Shown: positions 43,735-54,378 of the stretch, in pieces
Layout of the letters: the number at the start of each line of letters is the position of its first letter
Position numbering within the stretch: the first letter of the stretch is position 1
From: Prochlorococcus marinus str. MIT 9201
Lineage (GTDB): Bacteria > Cyanobacteriota > Cyanobacteriia > PCC-6307 > Cyanobiaceae
NCBI RefSeq assembly: GCF_000759955.1
Contig: NZ_JNAL01000007.1
Coordinates: forward strand, 124,001-188,000
Direction: 5' to 3'
DNA length: 64,000 bases
Made by a program: the position numbers and the translations under genes
The notes under the pieces: model-generated
The model's database searches: none
Told to the model about the DNA's origin: nothing
What the model saw: the letters and a program-made list of their open reading frames with translations, nothing else

Positions 43735-44913
43735 TTATGATTTTATTTTAAATTCCTGCCAGACTTTATTAATAAAAAAGTCAAATTTTGTTTTGAAAAT
43801 TTCTGGACTAAATCTTTCAGAATAATTATTTAGATCTTGCGGATCAAACTCTTTCCAAACTTTTTTATCTTCAAACCAATCGATTGTATCTACCATATCC
43901 GATATCGTTTGCTTCTTAAAAAGGATTCCATTTGAGAAATCTTTTTTATTTGATTCATTAAAACAAATAACTGTATCCAAGATTCCACCTTTACCATATC
44001 CAATTACAGGGGCACCTGATGCCATTGCCTCAATTGGTGCAATACCAAAATCTTCCAAACCAGCATAAACAAAAGCTCTACATCTACTCATATAATTTTC
44101 TACTTCCATATTTGATACTTGTTTTAGAAACTTTATATTAGAGTTTGCCATTTTTTCTAATTTTGATCTTTCAGGACCATCTCCAATAACTATTAGAGGA
44201 AGATTTAATTTGTTAAAGGAATTTATAAGTAAATCAATTCTTTTGTTAGGTACTAGTCTATTAACACTTAAATAAAAATCTTCCCTAATGTTTTTGAAAT
44301 TAAACCTTTCAATATCAACAGGTGGGTGAATTACTTCTGAAGTTAAGCCCCAGTATTTTCTTATTCTTTTTGCTGTGAAATTTGAATTAGATATTAAATA
44401 ATCTACTCTTTGAGAGCTCAAAAAATCCCACTGCCTCAATTTGTATAAAGCATATTTAATAGGAAATTTTAATCCATAATTAGATAATTTTGATTGTTCT
44501 AGATAAGTATTCATTTGATCCCAGGCATATCTCATGGGCGTATGAATATAACTTATATGAAGTTGATCAGGACTTGTTATGATACCCTTTGCAAATGCAT
44601 GACTGGAACTTATTACTAGATCATATTGACTAACATCAATTTGTTCAATAGCAAAAGGCAGTAGAGGAAGATAATTTTGCACTTTTGTCTTTCCAAATGG
44701 AAAGGATTCAATAATACTTTTTTTAATTATTCTGTTTTGAAAAATATTTTTTTTGGATTCTTCAATATTTGAAGCTAATGCAAACAGATCAGGTTGTGAG
44801 TAATTTTTGTTTAGTAATTTATCTATAAATAAAGTAACCTTTTCAGCTCCTCCAATAGAATTTTTCAAAAACCAATCGTGAACAAGCGCTATCTTTGCAT
44901 CTACTAAATTCAT
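43735..44913 (-). CDS. GT4-family glycosyltransferase, WbaZ-like
   Basis: The 392-residue protein begins IALVHDWFLKNSIGGAEKVT, then YDLVISSSHAFAKGI, SYIHTPMRYAWDQMNTYL, VIHPPVDIERF, and YAGLEDFGIAPIEAMASGAPVIGYGKGG in the donor domain. This set is typical of mannosyl- or rhamnosyl-type GT4 enzymes of O-antigen clusters. It lies 38 bp upstream of the short initiator on the same strand, and probably adds the second or third sugar. Confidence 0.93.
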   Translation of the reverse strand: MNLVDAKIALVHDWFLKNSIGGAEKVTLFIDKLLNKNYSQPDLFALASNIEESKKNIFQNRIIKKSIIESFPFGKTKVQNYLPLLPFAIEQIDVSQYDLVISSSHAFAKGIITSPDQLHISYIHTPMRYAWDQMNTYLEQSKLSNYGLKFPIKYALYKLRQWDFLSSQRVDYLISNSNFTAKRIRKYWGLTSEVIHPPVDIERFNFKNIREDFYLSVNRLVPNKRIDLLINSFNKLNLPLIVIGDGPERSKLEKMANSNIKFLKQVSNMEVENYMSRCRAFVYAGLEDFGIAPIEAMASGAPVIGYGKGGILDTVICFNESNKKDFSNGILFKKQTISDMVDTIDWFEDKKVWKEFDPQDLNNYSERFSPEIFKTKFDFFINKVWQEFKIKS

Positions 44914-44984
44914 TTGGTGTACTTTTAAATTGTTATATTGAAATCAATTTTATACAACACAATTAATATTATCTTATTTGATAA

Positions 44985-46292
44985 TTAAGATAAAGCTTTA
45001 TTATTATTTTCCTCAATTATATTTTTAAGTCCTGCAATTAATATCCAAATTAATAAACTAATCTTGCCATCAAAGTATTGAATATCTACTAACTGTGAAA
45101 TTACAAAGAAAAAAAGAGCAGCCCAGAACGCCTTATCATATAAAGCTATATAATCAAATCTTTTTTTGTTAAAAATAAATTTTCCGGACTTCAAAAGAAT
45201 TATATTTATCGTTGTAAAAAAAATAATAGTTGATGGGACTCCATAACTAATTGCCAGTTCAAGAAGAAGATTATGTGAGTGACCTTTCCAAAAATTTGTT
45301 TCTAAATGATATATTTCAGTAAAGGAAGTAGCTCCTATTCCAAAAAAAGGATTATTTTTTAAAAGATTTATTGCTCTTGAAAATATTTCTATTCTCGTTG
45401 CATCTAAGCCTTCATAACCTTCATTAGTAAATTCAAGTAAAAACTTTTCTGTTAATAAGCTCCTTAAACTGTTTTGAACCTCTGCATTGAATACTGGAGA
45501 ATTTATGATTAAAAATATAAATAACATTAATATTATTAAAGGAATAAAAAGATTTTTTATTTTTTTCCCTACTATTATCAAAAAAGATATTATTAAACCA
45601 AGCCAAGAATTTCTTGAATAAGTTAGAAATGCAGCAAGACTAACAGAAAAAACAAATGCTAAGGATATAGTTTTTTGTGCGAAATCATTCCTCTTCTCCA
45701 GGAACAATACTAAACAAAAAGGCCATACGATATTTAGCCATGAACCTGCATAATTCTGGTTGTTAAATAGCCCGGACAATCCTGCAGGGTTTTCTATTGG
45801 CCTTTGATACCAAATTATTAAACCATTCAGAGTTTCGAACGGACCAGTCCAATGGAAGAAGTATTGACCGAAACCTGTTACTAAGACTGGGAAAGTACTA
45901 GATATTAGAACTAATGCAAATTTTCTCCTTTTTGTCTTGGAGTCAAGATAGGGCTGAAATGCCCAGAAAAGCCATATAAAAGGAAGCCAATTCCCTAAAC
46001 CAATAATTGACAACTTTGGGTCCCAAATTTCCGAAAAATTATTTTCAAGAACAGAATTTTGTAAAATTGTACTAATTAAGATAAGAATTCCAAAAATTAA
46101 AAAAGGATAATTCCATTTATCTTTTAGAAAAAATCTTTTTTGTTCAAAACTTCCTATTATTGCGGCGGGTAATAAAAATAAAATACTAATAAATAAAGTA
46201 GAGGGTATAAAGAAAATTCCTAACAAGAAAAAAGTTAAACCGTATTTATTAATGTTTTTGCCTCTTAAAAGTTTAAAAGATGAAAATTTCAT
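44985..46292 (-). CDS. O-antigen ligase / polymerase family protein (Wzy_C)
   Basis: The 435-residue membrane protein has about 11-12 segments. The large periplasmic loop contains NPFFGIGATSFTEIYHLE and WKGHSHNLLLELAISYGVP, the Wzy_C signature shared by WaaL ligases and some polymerases (conserved H in HSHN). Ligases and polymerases of this family cannot be separated by sequence alone. It is the first gene of the right-hand minus-strand block, adjacent to tRNA-Arg. Confidence 0.9.
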   Translation of the reverse strand: MKFSSFKLLRGKNINKYGLTFFLLGIFFIPSTLFISILFLLPAAIIGSFEQKRFFLKDKWNYPFLIFGILILISTILQNSVLENNFSEIWDPKLSIIGLGNWLPFIWLFWAFQPYLDSKTKRRKFALVLISSTFPVLVTGFGQYFFHWTGPFETLNGLIIWYQRPIENPAGLSGLFNNQNYAGSWLNIVWPFCLVLFLEKRNDFAQKTISLAFVFSVSLAAFLTYSRNSWLGLIISFLIIVGKKIKNLFIPLIILMLFIFLIINSPVFNAEVQNSLRSLLTEKFLLEFTNEGYEGLDATRIEIFSRAINLLKNNPFFGIGATSFTEIYHLETNFWKGHSHNLLLELAISYGVPSTIIFFTTINIILLKSGKFIFNKKRFDYIALYDKAFWAALFFFVISQLVDIQYFDGKISLLIWILIAGLKNIIEENNNKALS

Positions 46293-46314
46293 TTATCTAT
46301 CAACGCCAAATTTA

Positions 46315-46388
<74 letters not shown>

Positions 46389-46503
46389 ACTTTATTATTA
46401 TATCTAACGGAGAAAGCTCAAACAATAATAATAATTTATTTCAAAAATTTCGTATTGAAAATTAGATTAAGTATCAATTATCTTATATATTTAAATTACT
46501 ATG

Positions 46504-46521
46504 AATTAAAAACTTTTAATT
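46504..46521. promoter_or_regulatory. 8-bp inverted repeat abutting the start of the HTH gene
   Basis: AATTAAAA and TTTTAATT separated by AC form a perfect inverted repeat that ends on the base before the TTG start at 46522. The downstream gene encodes an HTH protein, so autoregulation or a start-site hairpin is possible. The low complexity makes chance a real alternative. Confidence 0.3.
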
Positions 46522-47166
46522 TTGGCAAAAAGGCTCTCAGGAAAAAATAAAGAAGAAATAATTAAACTTTTTATTGATGGTGAAACAGTAGAAAATCTAG
46601 CAATTAAATTCAATTGTGCAAAATTAACAATTTCTAGAAACCTGAAAAAAGAAATTGGAGAAAAAAAATTCAAAGAATTAACTAATAGTAGCAATAATCT
46701 ACATTCACAGTCTGATAATGAACAAAAAATTATTTATGCCAATAAATCTGCAAATGAACAAACTTTTGTTGAAAACAAAAATGAAGAATTTACAAAAATC
46801 AATGAATTTATGGAGATAGCTCCTCTTGATTACGAAATAGATTGTGCGGAGCAGAAAGATTTATCATCTGTGCCGATTTCTGAAATTGATTTGCCAAAAA
46901 TCGTATATATGATTGTTGATAAAAAAATTGAATTGGAAATTAAATATCTTAGAGATTTCCCAAGTTGGGAATTCCTATCAAAAGAAGAATTAAATAGAAA
47001 AACTATTCAAATTTTTAATGAATTAAAAGACGCAAAGAGATTTTGTACAAAAGACCAAAAAGTTATTAAAGTGCCAAATGCAGAGGTTTTTAGAATTGTT
47101 GCGCCTATTTTATTATCAAAAGGTATTTCAAGAATAATCAATGAAGAAAAACTAATAGCTTTATAA
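46522..47166 (+). CDS. HTH-domain protein of unknown role
   Basis: The 214-residue protein opens with a resolvase-like helix-turn-helix (GKNKEEIIKLFIDGETVENLAIKF, then CAKLTISRNLKK, residues about 7-45). An acidic linker (about 55-100) leads to a C-terminal domain of about 95 residues (PKIVYMIVDKKIELEIKYLRDFP and so on) that I do not recognise but that looks well ordered. The start is a TTG; an ATG at 46501 is closed by a stop after two codons. It probably binds DNA; the target is unknown. Confidence 0.75.
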   Translation: MAKRLSGKNKEEIIKLFIDGETVENLAIKFNCAKLTISRNLKKEIGEKKFKELTNSSNNLHSQSDNEQKIIYANKSANEQTFVENKNEEFTKINEFMEIAPLDYEIDCAEQKDLSSVPISEIDLPKIVYMIVDKKIELEIKYLRDFPSWEFLSKEELNRKTIQIFNELKDAKRFCTKDQKVIKVPNAEVFRIVAPILLSKGISRIINEEKLIAL

Positions 47167-47173
47167 AATTTAT

Positions 47174-47395
47174 TTATTTTTTATTGTGGAAATTTGAGCT
47201 TAAAATCCCCCCTGTTAAAGATCCAGTTATAAAACTCATACCAACAATAAAACTAACTGGTAAATTTACAGTTTCATTAATTATTAAATTGATCTTAGTT
47301 TTATTAGAACTATTTTGTATCCCTACCATTAAAAGTAAAAACAAAGAAAAATTAAATGTAATGGTAAAAAAAATTTTTTTAACAGAAAAAAGCAT
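47174..47395 (-). CDS. Small membrane protein, LapA/DUF1049-like
   Basis: The 73-residue protein has two membrane segments (about 8-26 and 43-64) with a short hydrophilic turn between. The second segment, LPVSFIVGMSFITGSLTGGIL, has the glycine pattern of LapA-type proteins (lipopolysaccharide assembly protein A domain). An open frame also exists on the opposite strand, but the two-helix pattern and charge bias favour this one. It lies convergent with the HTH gene and downstream of rsmI. Confidence 0.6.
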   Translation of the reverse strand: MLFSVKKIFFTITFNFSLFLLLMVGIQNSSNKTKINLIINETVNLPVSFIVGMSFITGSLTGGILSSNFHNKK

Positions 47396-47419
47396 ATTTT
47401 AATAAATTATTTTTCTATT

Positions 47420-48286
47420 TTAATGCAGTTTATAAATTAAGTTTTTTGAAATGTTATTTTTTTTGGCTAGATATTTTGATGCCGAAGATAAACTTAGTCC
47501 AGCTTTAATTAAATCATTAAGTTCCTCTTTTAAGTACTGTTTATTAAGTTCAGGATTTTGGATTTCTTTATTAATGCCTTTTATTACAACAGTAATCTCA
47601 CCCAATATTTCTCTGCCTTCAAAAAAATTTAAAACCTCATCAACATTATTACCAATATGTTCTTCAAATTTTTTTGTCAATTCACGAAAAACTTGTATTT
47701 CTCTTTCTCCTCCGCAATATTCTTTTAATTGGCCTAATAATTTCAAAAGACGATGAGGAGATTCATATATGATTGTAGTCTTATCGTTTTTACTTATATC
47801 TAAAAGTATTTTTTCTCTTTCAGATTTTTTTTTAGGAAGAAAACCTTCGAATATAAATTTAGAAGAAGGCAGTCCACTTGATACAATCGCTGTTAATGCT
47901 GCACATGGACCTGGTATGCATACTATGCCTATTCCTTTTGACTTGGCATATTTAACTAAGTTTTCTCCAGGATCACAAATACTTGGCATACCTGCATCAC
48001 TTGCTAGGGCAATTGATTTACCTGAATTGAGATCATTAACAATTCTTGGGATTTTAATGGATGAGTTGTGTTTATTAAAGCTTATTAGATTATTTGTAAA
48101 TGCAAATTTACTCATTAATTTCCTTGTTTGCCTTGTATCTTCGCATGCAATTAAAGAAACATTTTTTAGAATATTTAATGCTCTTAGAGACAGGTCATTC
48201 AAGTTACCAATTGGAGTCCCAACAATATATAAAAAGCCACTTTCAGGTTCAGAGTTTTTGTGAGATGATGGTTTTTTTATATTCAT
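47420..48286 (-). CDS. rsmI: 16S rRNA (cytidine-1402-2'-O)-methyltransferase RsmI
   Basis: RsmI methylates the ribose of C1402 in the 16S decoding centre. The 288-residue protein is a tetrapyrrole-methylase-fold enzyme with GFLYIVGTPIGNLNDLSLRAL, IACEDTRQTRKL, ALASDAGMPSICDPGE, CIPGPCAALTA and IYESPHRLLKLL, the RsmI-specific set. The first 17 residues are variable. Its ATG lies only 3 bp from the divergent GTG of cysQ. Confidence 0.95.
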   Translation of the reverse strand: MNIKKPSSHKNSEPESGFLYIVGTPIGNLNDLSLRALNILKNVSLIACEDTRQTRKLMSKFAFTNNLISFNKHNSSIKIPRIVNDLNSGKSIALASDAGMPSICDPGENLVKYAKSKGIGIVCIPGPCAALTAIVSSGLPSSKFIFEGFLPKKKSEREKILLDISKNDKTTIIYESPHRLLKLLGQLKEYCGGEREIQVFRELTKKFEEHIGNNVDEVLNFFEGREILGEITVVIKGINKEIQNPELNKQYLKEELNDLIKAGLSLSSASKYLAKKNNISKNLIYKLH

Positions 48287-48289
48287 TTA

Positions 48290-49201
48290 GTGATTAAATT
48301 ACCATCTGGAATAGATATTAATAATCTTATAGATGATTTGAGGCGGTTTAGTTGGGAAGCTGCTGAGACACTTCTTTTCTATTCCAAAATATTAAGAGAT
48401 TCAGACTATAAAAGCAATATTTTAAAAAACGGGAATATTGAAGATCCCGTCACATCAGCTGATTTGAAAGTTAATGAGATAATAATCCAGAGAATTAATG
48501 AAAAATACAAGGATATTGATTGGGATATATTAAGTGAGGAAAATGTAAAAGGGGTTACGCAAAATTTCACAAGCAATTCTGATTGGGTTTGGGTCCTTGA
48601 CCCACTAGATGGTACTAAGGATTTTATACAAGGAACAAGTAACTATGCTATGCATCTCGCCCTCAACTATAAGAAGAAACCCTTTTTAGGAATTGTTTTA
48701 ATACCTGAAAAAGATGAGTTATGGATTTCTAATGGAGAAAATGTTTGGTGTGAGAATAGATGCGGATCAATAATAGGTAAACCTGCTTTATATAAAATCA
48801 AGAGTCTTAATGAGATGACTCTGGTCACAAGTAAAAATCATAGAAATGAAATATTAAAAAATTTAATCAAAAAAATTAATTTTAATGAAGTAATAATTAT
48901 GGGAAGTATAGGTTGCAAGATTGCATCAATAGTTAGAGGAGAAAGTGATATTTATATCTGTTTGAGCTTGCCTGGAAAAAGTTCTCCAAAAGATTGGGAT
49001 TTTGCTGCACCAGCTGCAATTTTAAAAGGAGCGGGAGGTGCAATAACTAATTTAGATAATCAAGAACTTTTGTACTTTAAACCAAGTTTTGAGCAGGGAG
49101 GAGTTATTGTTGCCTCAAATAATTATTCTACACATCATAAAATTTGCTTTGAGATAAAGCAGATTATAAAAAAATATAATTTATATCCTCTAACTGCTTA
49201 A
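48290..49201 (+). CDS. cysQ: 3'(2'),5'-bisphosphate nucleotidase CysQ-like
   Basis: The 303-residue protein belongs to the inositol monophosphatase superfamily. Metal ligands are visible: EDPVTSAD near 51-58, LSEEN (E83-E84), [10 protein letters not shown] at 103-112, and [11 protein letters not shown]. CysQ hydrolyses PAP, the by-product of PAPS-dependent sulfation and reduction. The start is GTG at 48290; no ATG is available before the conserved region. Its stop overlaps that of the convergent pnp gene by 3-4 bases. Confidence 0.88.
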   Translation: MIKLPSGIDINNLIDDLRRFSWEAAETLLFYSKILRDSDYKSNILKNGNIEDPVTSADLKVNEIIIQRINEKYKDIDWDILSEENVKGVTQNFTSNSDWVWVLDPLDGTKDFIQGTSNYAMHLALNYKKKPFLGIVLIPEKDELWISNGENVWCENRCGSIIGKPALYKIKSLNEMTLVTSKNHRNEILKNLIKKINFNEVIIMGSIGCKIASIVRGESDIYICLSLPGKSSPKDWDFAAPAAILKGAGGAITNLDNQELLYFKPSFEQGGVIVASNNYSTHHKICFEIKQIIKKYNLYPLTA

Positions 49202-51363
49202 TTTAGCGGTGCTACTGGGGTGGGGGTTGGCTCCGGATAAGGCATGCCACCATTTTGAGCAACTCCCCTTAATGTCAAATTGATTCGACCTCTGCTATCA
49301 ATTTCACGAACTCTTACAGTGACCTCATCACCTTGTCTTACAACATCTTCAACTCTTTCAACTCTGGCTTCTGATAATTGAGAAATGTGGACCATCCCCT
49401 CTTTGCCTGGAAGAATTTCTACAAATGCTCCTATTGGGATGATTCTAGTTACGACACCTGAGAAGATTTCCCCCTCATGTACTTTTCTAGTTAATCCCTC
49501 AATGATCTTTTGAGCTTCTTCAGCGGCAGCACCATCATGTGAAGCTATAGTTACGATCCCACCATCTTCTATATCTATTTTGGTATTTGTTCTTTCTGTA
49601 ATACCTTTAATTGTTCTTCCTCCTGGCCCGATTACAGTTCCAATAAGCTCTGGATCAATCCTAAAGCTTAAAAGACGGGGAGCATGTGGAGATAATGATT
49701 CCTGTGGTTTGTCTATAGCCTCTTGCATTTTTTCTAATATATGTAATCTTGCTGGACGAGCTTTTTTAATAGCTTCAGAAATTATTGAAACAGGTAGTCC
49801 AGTGATTTTCATATCCATCTGCAATGCAGTTATACCTTTTTCAGTACCTGCTACTTTAAAATCCATGTCTCCAAGAAAATCTTCAATACCTTGTATATCT
49901 GTAAGAATGCGAATTTCACTTTCCTCTTTAATTAAACCCATTGCAGTTCCACTTACAAGAGCTTTTAAAGGAACCCCTGCATCTAATAATGAAAGGGTGC
50001 TTCCACAAACAGAGCCCATTGAAGTGGAACCATTAGAGCTTAGAACTTCACTCACGACTCTTAAAACGTATGGGAATGTCTCTTTGCCAGGTAGAACAGG
50101 AATTATTGCCCTTTCGGCTAGTGCTCCATGACCAATTTCTCTCCTCCCAGGAGTTCTCATAGGCCTAGTTTCGCCAACCGAATAAGGTGGAAAATTGTAG
50201 TGATGCAGATATGTTTTCTCAGTACTTGGATTAAGGTCGTCCATCTCTTGCGCATCACTTGGTGTCCCTAGTGTTGTGGTAGACAAAACTTGCGTTAACC
50301 CTCTTTGAAAAAGTGCAGAGCCATGAACTCTTTTTGGAAGAATGCCAGCTGAAGCTGTTATCTTTCTGACTTCGTCAAGTTCTCTTCCATCAACTCTTTT
50401 ACCATCATTAATGATTTGGGATCTCATTAATTTTTTTGTAAGTTTTTTGAAGTCAGAATGAATTAATTTTTCATTTTCTGAGGTTAGAACTTTTACTTGA
50501 TTGTCGTCTTTGAGGGAATCAATTTTGCTTTGAGTTTCAGTTTTAATTTGTTCGAGTTCAAGATCTCTCTCTTCCTTTGAAAGGTCATATTTCTTTAAAA
50601 CCAACTCAATCGCTTTTGTACAATTTTTTTCTAAATAAGAGAGCAATGTTTTATCTTCTTCAGGGGCCAATGGCTTAACCTGTTTTATACCTAAATCTTT
50701 TAGTAAATCTTCTTGTGATTTAATTAGTTCGGTAACTGCCTCATAACCAAAATCTATAGCTTCGATAGTATCTTGCTCTGATAATTGGTTAGCACCTGCC
50801 TCAATCATGACAATACCATCAGGCGATCCTGCAACTACAATGTCAAGATCTCCTTTCTCTATCTCTCTGTAGCTTGGATTTAAGATGAAATCATCTCCTA
50901 TGAGCCCAACTCTGACTGCAGCCATTGGCCCATAAAATGGAATTTCGCCAAGTAAAGTTGCTAATGAAGCCCCGGTGACAGCCAAAACATCTGCTGGAAC
51001 TCTCTCATCTAGAGAGAGGCATGAAGCGACTATTTGAATTTCATCTCTTATCCAGGAGGGAAAAAGAGGCCTCATTGGTCTATCAATTAATCTTGAGATT
51101 AAAGTCGCTCTTTCTGGTGGGCGACCTTCTCTCCTCATAAACCCACCTGGAATTCTGCCAGCAGCATAAAGTTTTTCCTCATAGTCACATATTAGAGGTA
51201 GAAAGTCTGATGCTTCTTTTTTTACAGTTTTTGTTGCTGTAACTAATAGGGAGGTGTCTCCACACTCAATCATTACTGATCCACTTGCTTGAGGAGCATA
51301 TAGTCCTGTAGTTAGTCGTATCTCTCGTCCGTCAAACGTGATCGACTTATTTTGTCCTTCCAC
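49198..51363 (-). CDS. pnp: Polyribonucleotide nucleotidyltransferase (PNPase)
   Basis: PNPase is a phosphorolytic 3'-5' exoribonuclease. The 721-residue protein has two RNase PH domains (about 1-215 and 310-550, the second with the active [18 protein letters not shown] segment), a KH domain with [10 protein letters not shown], and an S1 domain with [19 protein letters not shown]. The start is GTG (51361-51363), matching the family's MEGQ beginning. A minus-strand TATAAT at 51371-51376 lies only 7 bp upstream, so this promoter would give an almost leaderless message. The upstream gap 51364-51533 has no gene. Confidence 0.97.
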   Translation of the reverse strand: MEGQNKSITFDGREIRLTTGLYAPQASGSVMIECGDTSLLVTATKTVKKEASDFLPLICDYEEKLYAAGRIPGGFMRREGRPPERATLISRLIDRPMRPLFPSWIRDEIQIVASCLSLDERVPADVLAVTGASLATLLGEIPFYGPMAAVRVGLIGDDFILNPSYREIEKGDLDIVVAGSPDGIVMIEAGANQLSEQDTIEAIDFGYEAVTELIKSQEDLLKDLGIKQVKPLAPEEDKTLLSYLEKNCTKAIELVLKKYDLSKEERDLELEQIKTETQSKIDSLKDDNQVKVLTSENEKLIHSDFKKLTKKLMRSQIINDGKRVDGRELDEVRKITASAGILPKRVHGSALFQRGLTQVLSTTTLGTPSDAQEMDDLNPSTEKTYLHHYNFPPYSVGETRPMRTPGRREIGHGALAERAIIPVLPGKETFPYVLRVVSEVLSSNGSTSMGSVCGSTLSLLDAGVPLKALVSGTAMGLIKEESEIRILTDIQGIEDFLGDMDFKVAGTEKGITALQMDMKITGLPVSIISEAIKKARPARLHILEKMQEAIDKPQESLSPHAPRLLSFRIDPELIGTVIGPGGRTIKGITERTNTKIDIEDGGIVTIASHDGAAAEEAQKIIEGLTRKVHEGEIFSGVVTRIIPIGAFVEILPGKEGMVHISQLSEARVERVEDVVRQGDEVTVRVREIDSRGRINLTLRGVAQNGGMPYPEPTPTPVAPLN

Positions 51364-51533
51364 TTTTTAAATTATAATTCTATACATAATTTATTCTTAC
51401 ATTTTATAGGGACATATTGAGTAAATTATTTAGATAAGCTATAAAAATTTTAAAAATTTTCCTCAATTTGTATTCTAATTTCTTTAATTTTCATTTTTTG
51501 AATGAAATATAATACTTAAAGAGAAAATTTATC

Positions 51534-51836
51534 CTACCAACTTGATTTAACAACACCAGGAAGCTCACCGTTATGAGCTCTTTGTCTTAACTGATTCCTG
51601 CAAAGACCAAAATCTCTGTAAACTCCTCTTGGTTTACCTGTTGCCCAACACCTGTTTCTTACTCTATTTGGAGCAGAGTTTCTTGGCAGCCCTTGAATTT
51701 TTCTATGTATTTCTAACCTTTCCATTGGATCTTTTGCGGCATTGAATTCATCTAATAGTGATTTCCTTTTTGCAGCATATTTTTTCACAAGTTTTTTGCG
51801 TTTGACCTCTCTTGCAATCATGGACTTTTTCGCCAT
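51534..51836 (-). CDS. rpsN: 30S ribosomal protein S14
   Basis: The 100-residue protein is the long, zinc-free form of S14. Recognised segments are [17 protein letters not shown] at the start and [20 protein letters not shown] then [18 protein letters not shown] at the end. S14 binds the head of the small subunit. It is encoded alone here, outside the main ribosomal operon, as is usual in cyanobacteria. Confidence 0.98.
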   Translation of the reverse strand: MAKKSMIAREVKRKKLVKKYAAKRKSLLDEFNAAKDPMERLEIHRKIQGLPRNSAPNRVRNRCWATGKPRGVYRDFGLCRNQLRQRAHNGELPGVVKSSW

Positions 51837-51897
51837 TTAATAAAATCTTTAAACTTCTTACTATATTAACAGCTTGGCCAACAGTTTTTAAATTTAT

Positions 51898-52977
51898 TTA
51901 TTGGTTTAATAATCTTTGTACTATTAAAAGTTGGCTTGTATCTCTAATAATTAGTAGCACACTTAGTCCAACTAAAAGAAAAAAACTAGATTGAGTGACA
52001 ACCATTTGAACCTTTACTGGTACAGGCTTTCCCCTCAACCCCTCTATTAAAGTAAAAACAAGTTGTCCTCCATCCAAAAGTGGTAAAGGCAACGAGTTGA
52101 GGACTGCTAAATTAATAGAAATTAAAGCTGCAAATAATAATATCCCTGTCCCTCCTTGTTGCGATAATTGAGCACCAATTTCAACGATTTTAACTGGCCC
52201 GCTTAATTGTTGAGCTGTTGAGGAAAAATTTGTTATTAATCCTTTATACCCTTGGATTGTTTTTACTAAAAGTGATGAAAACTCATTATTGGTGTATTTA
52301 AAAAGTTCGAAAAAGTTTTTTGTCTTTTTAGTTTCTTTCCTAATATTTGGTTGTAATTGAGCACCTATTGTTCCTTTACCATCAACATTTTTTGGTATCA
52401 AAGTTAAATTTTTGAAAATCCCATCTCTTTCAATTTTTATTGAAATTGGTTCATCTGATGAATTTTGGATCTCTTTTACTAAAGTGTAAATAGCTTGATC
52501 ACCAACTCCTAAAGTACTAGTTTCAACTTCTAAGATTTTATCTCCGGGTTTTAAGCCAGCTAAGGAGGCCGCCTTCTCAGGTTGAGTAGCCAAAACTAAA
52601 ATACCTGGTTCTGGATCAAATGGAATACCATCAGTAGTTACATTAATAATTAGGATTGTGTAAGCAAGTATTAAGTTGGCGAAGACTCCAGCCGAAATTA
52701 CAATAACTCTCTGAATTATTGGCCTATTTTTCAAAAGATTTGGATCTCTAGGGTCAATATTATTTAGTTCTTCATCAGGGAAAGATACAAAGCCTCCAAG
52801 AGGAAAAGCTCTGAATGAATAAGTGATATCTTTAAATTTTTTTTGAATTATTGCGGGTCCAAAGCCAATCGAAAATCCATCTACATAAATACCTTGTAAA
52901 ATTGCTGCAAGGAAATGCCCCATCTCATGAAAAAATATGAGAAATCCAAGTACTGTTATTGAGGTTAAAACATTCAT
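51898..52977 (-). CDS. rseP: RseP-type site-2 metalloprotease (M50)
   Basis: The 359-residue membrane zinc protease has the metal site HEMGH at residues 17-21 in the first membrane helix, a PDZ domain in the middle (about 130-200, AASLAGLKPGDKILEVE), and a late LPLPLLDGGQL with the third metal ligand D. It cleaves transmembrane substrates such as anti-sigma factors. It sits 9 bp after serS on the same strand. Confidence 0.95.
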   Translation of the reverse strand: MNVLTSITVLGFLIFFHEMGHFLAAILQGIYVDGFSIGFGPAIIQKKFKDITYSFRAFPLGGFVSFPDEELNNIDPRDPNLLKNRPIIQRVIVISAGVFANLILAYTILIINVTTDGIPFDPEPGILVLATQPEKAASLAGLKPGDKILEVETSTLGVGDQAIYTLVKEIQNSSDEPISIKIERDGIFKNLTLIPKNVDGKGTIGAQLQPNIRKETKKTKNFFELFKYTNNEFSSLLVKTIQGYKGLITNFSSTAQQLSGPVKIVEIGAQLSQQGGTGILLFAALISINLAVLNSLPLPLLDGGQLVFTLIEGLRGKPVPVKVQMVVTQSSFFLLVGLSVLLIIRDTSQLLIVQRLLNQ

Positions 52978-52986
52978 TAATTTATA

Positions 52987-54264
52987 TTAAGCAGTTTTTA
53001 AAAAATTTGATCCAAAATATGGAACAAGAGCATCTGGAATCTTAACGCTACCATCTGATTGTTGGCCATTTTCAAGAATCGCGGCCATTGTTCTTCCAAC
53101 AGCGAGCCCACTACCATTTAAGGTATGCAAATATGTATTTTTTTTATCAATTTTCGACCTTATGGATGATCTACGTGCTTGAAAGTCAAGGCAATTGCTG
53201 CAACTCGAAATTTCTCTATAACATTTACTACTGGGAAGCCAGACTTCAAGATCAAAAGTTCTACTAGAAGAAAAGCCTAAGTCTCCTGTGCAAATATCTA
53301 CTAATCTATAAGGTAAGTTGAGTTTTTTTAAAATGCTTTCTGCATCAGAGGTAATTTTTTTATGAGCCTCTAAAGATTTTCTTGGATCACAAAACCAATA
53401 AAGCTCAACCTTATTAAATTGATGCAGTCTTATTAAACCTTTAGTATCCCTTCCATAACTTCCAGCTTCTCTCCTGAAACATGGACTATATGCAACATAC
53501 TTAATAGGTAACTGCTTGGGATCAATAATCTGGTTTCTATGAAAAGCAGTTAGTGGAACTTCCGCTGTTGGAGAAAGCCATAAATCGTCATTAGAACACT
53601 TAAAACTTTCATTTGAGAATTTAGGCAACTGTCCAGATCCCTTTAGACTTTCTGAATTTACTAAAGCTGGAGGCATTAACTCTAAATAACCATTTTTAAT
53701 ATGCATATCGAGCATGAAATTAATCAATGCTCTCTCTAATCTGGCACCATTACCTGTAAGAGTAATAAAACGACTTTTTGATATTTTTGTTGTTTTTAAA
53801 GAATCAAAGATTTTAAGACTTTCGCCTATTTCCCAGTGTGATTTAATATTCTCTTTTCTAAAGGGGTCTCCCCAAGTTTTTAGTTGTACATTATCACTTT
53901 CATCTTTTCCAATAGGTGCATCTTTGCTAGGAAAATTTGGCAAATTATAAATCTCATCATCTAGTTGTTTATCTAATACTTTTTGCTTCTCTTCAAGTTC
54001 AGAAATTTTAATTCTATATTCGTTTCCCTTTTTCTTTAAATCATTTAGTTGTTGTGAATTTTTATTTTGTGATTTTCCAATTGCCTCACCTATTGATTTG
54101 CTTAACTTTTTGCTCTCAGATTGAAGACTGGATATTTCTATATCAATATCTTTTTTCTTAACAGTTAATTCGTGTATTTGAGATATGTTATAAACTTTTC
54201 CTCTCAAGGATAAATTCTCTTCAACAAATGTTGGATTTTCTCTTATTAATTTTTGATCTAACAC
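52987..54264 (-). CDS. serS: Seryl-tRNA synthetase
   Basis: SerRS charges tRNA-Ser. The 425-residue protein has the N-terminal long coiled-coil arm (about residues 28-105) that reads the variable arm of tRNA-Ser, then the class II core with motif 2 [14 protein letters not shown] and [10 protein letters not shown], and motif 3 [16 protein letters not shown]. Length and order are standard. Confidence 0.98.
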   Translation of the reverse strand: MLDQKLIRENPTFVEENLSLRGKVYNISQIHELTVKKKDIDIEISSLQSESKKLSKSIGEAIGKSQNKNSQQLNDLKKKGNEYRIKISELEEKQKVLDKQLDDEIYNLPNFPSKDAPIGKDESDNVQLKTWGDPFRKENIKSHWEIGESLKIFDSLKTTKISKSRFITLTGNGARLERALINFMLDMHIKNGYLELMPPALVNSESLKGSGQLPKFSNESFKCSNDDLWLSPTAEVPLTAFHRNQIIDPKQLPIKYVAYSPCFRREAGSYGRDTKGLIRLHQFNKVELYWFCDPRKSLEAHKKITSDAESILKKLNLPYRLVDICTGDLGFSSSRTFDLEVWLPSSKCYREISSCSNCLDFQARRSSIRSKIDKKNTYLHTLNGSGLAVGRTMAAILENGQQSDGSVKIPDALVPYFGSNFLKTA

Positions 54265-54378
54265 TATTTTTTTTTTATACCTTAATTAAGATAGTTAATC
54301 TCAAATGATTATTTGGGATTTTTGATGAAAAATTAACTAAATTAATGATTCATAACTTACGCTAAATTAAAAATTTAT

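Noticed and set aside
47184-47402. 72-codon plus-strand frame opposite the LapA-like gene
   Set aside because: It is of similar length, but the minus-strand frame has two clean membrane helices and a glycine pattern seen in LapA-type proteins.
47769-48263. 164-codon frame on the plus strand opposite rsmI
   Set aside because: It is the complement of the conserved RsmI motifs; the antisense protein has no recognisable features.
49580-50131. 183-codon frame on the plus strand opposite pnp
   Set aside because: It lies wholly inside the well-supported pnp gene and reads as an antisense shadow with no family resemblance.
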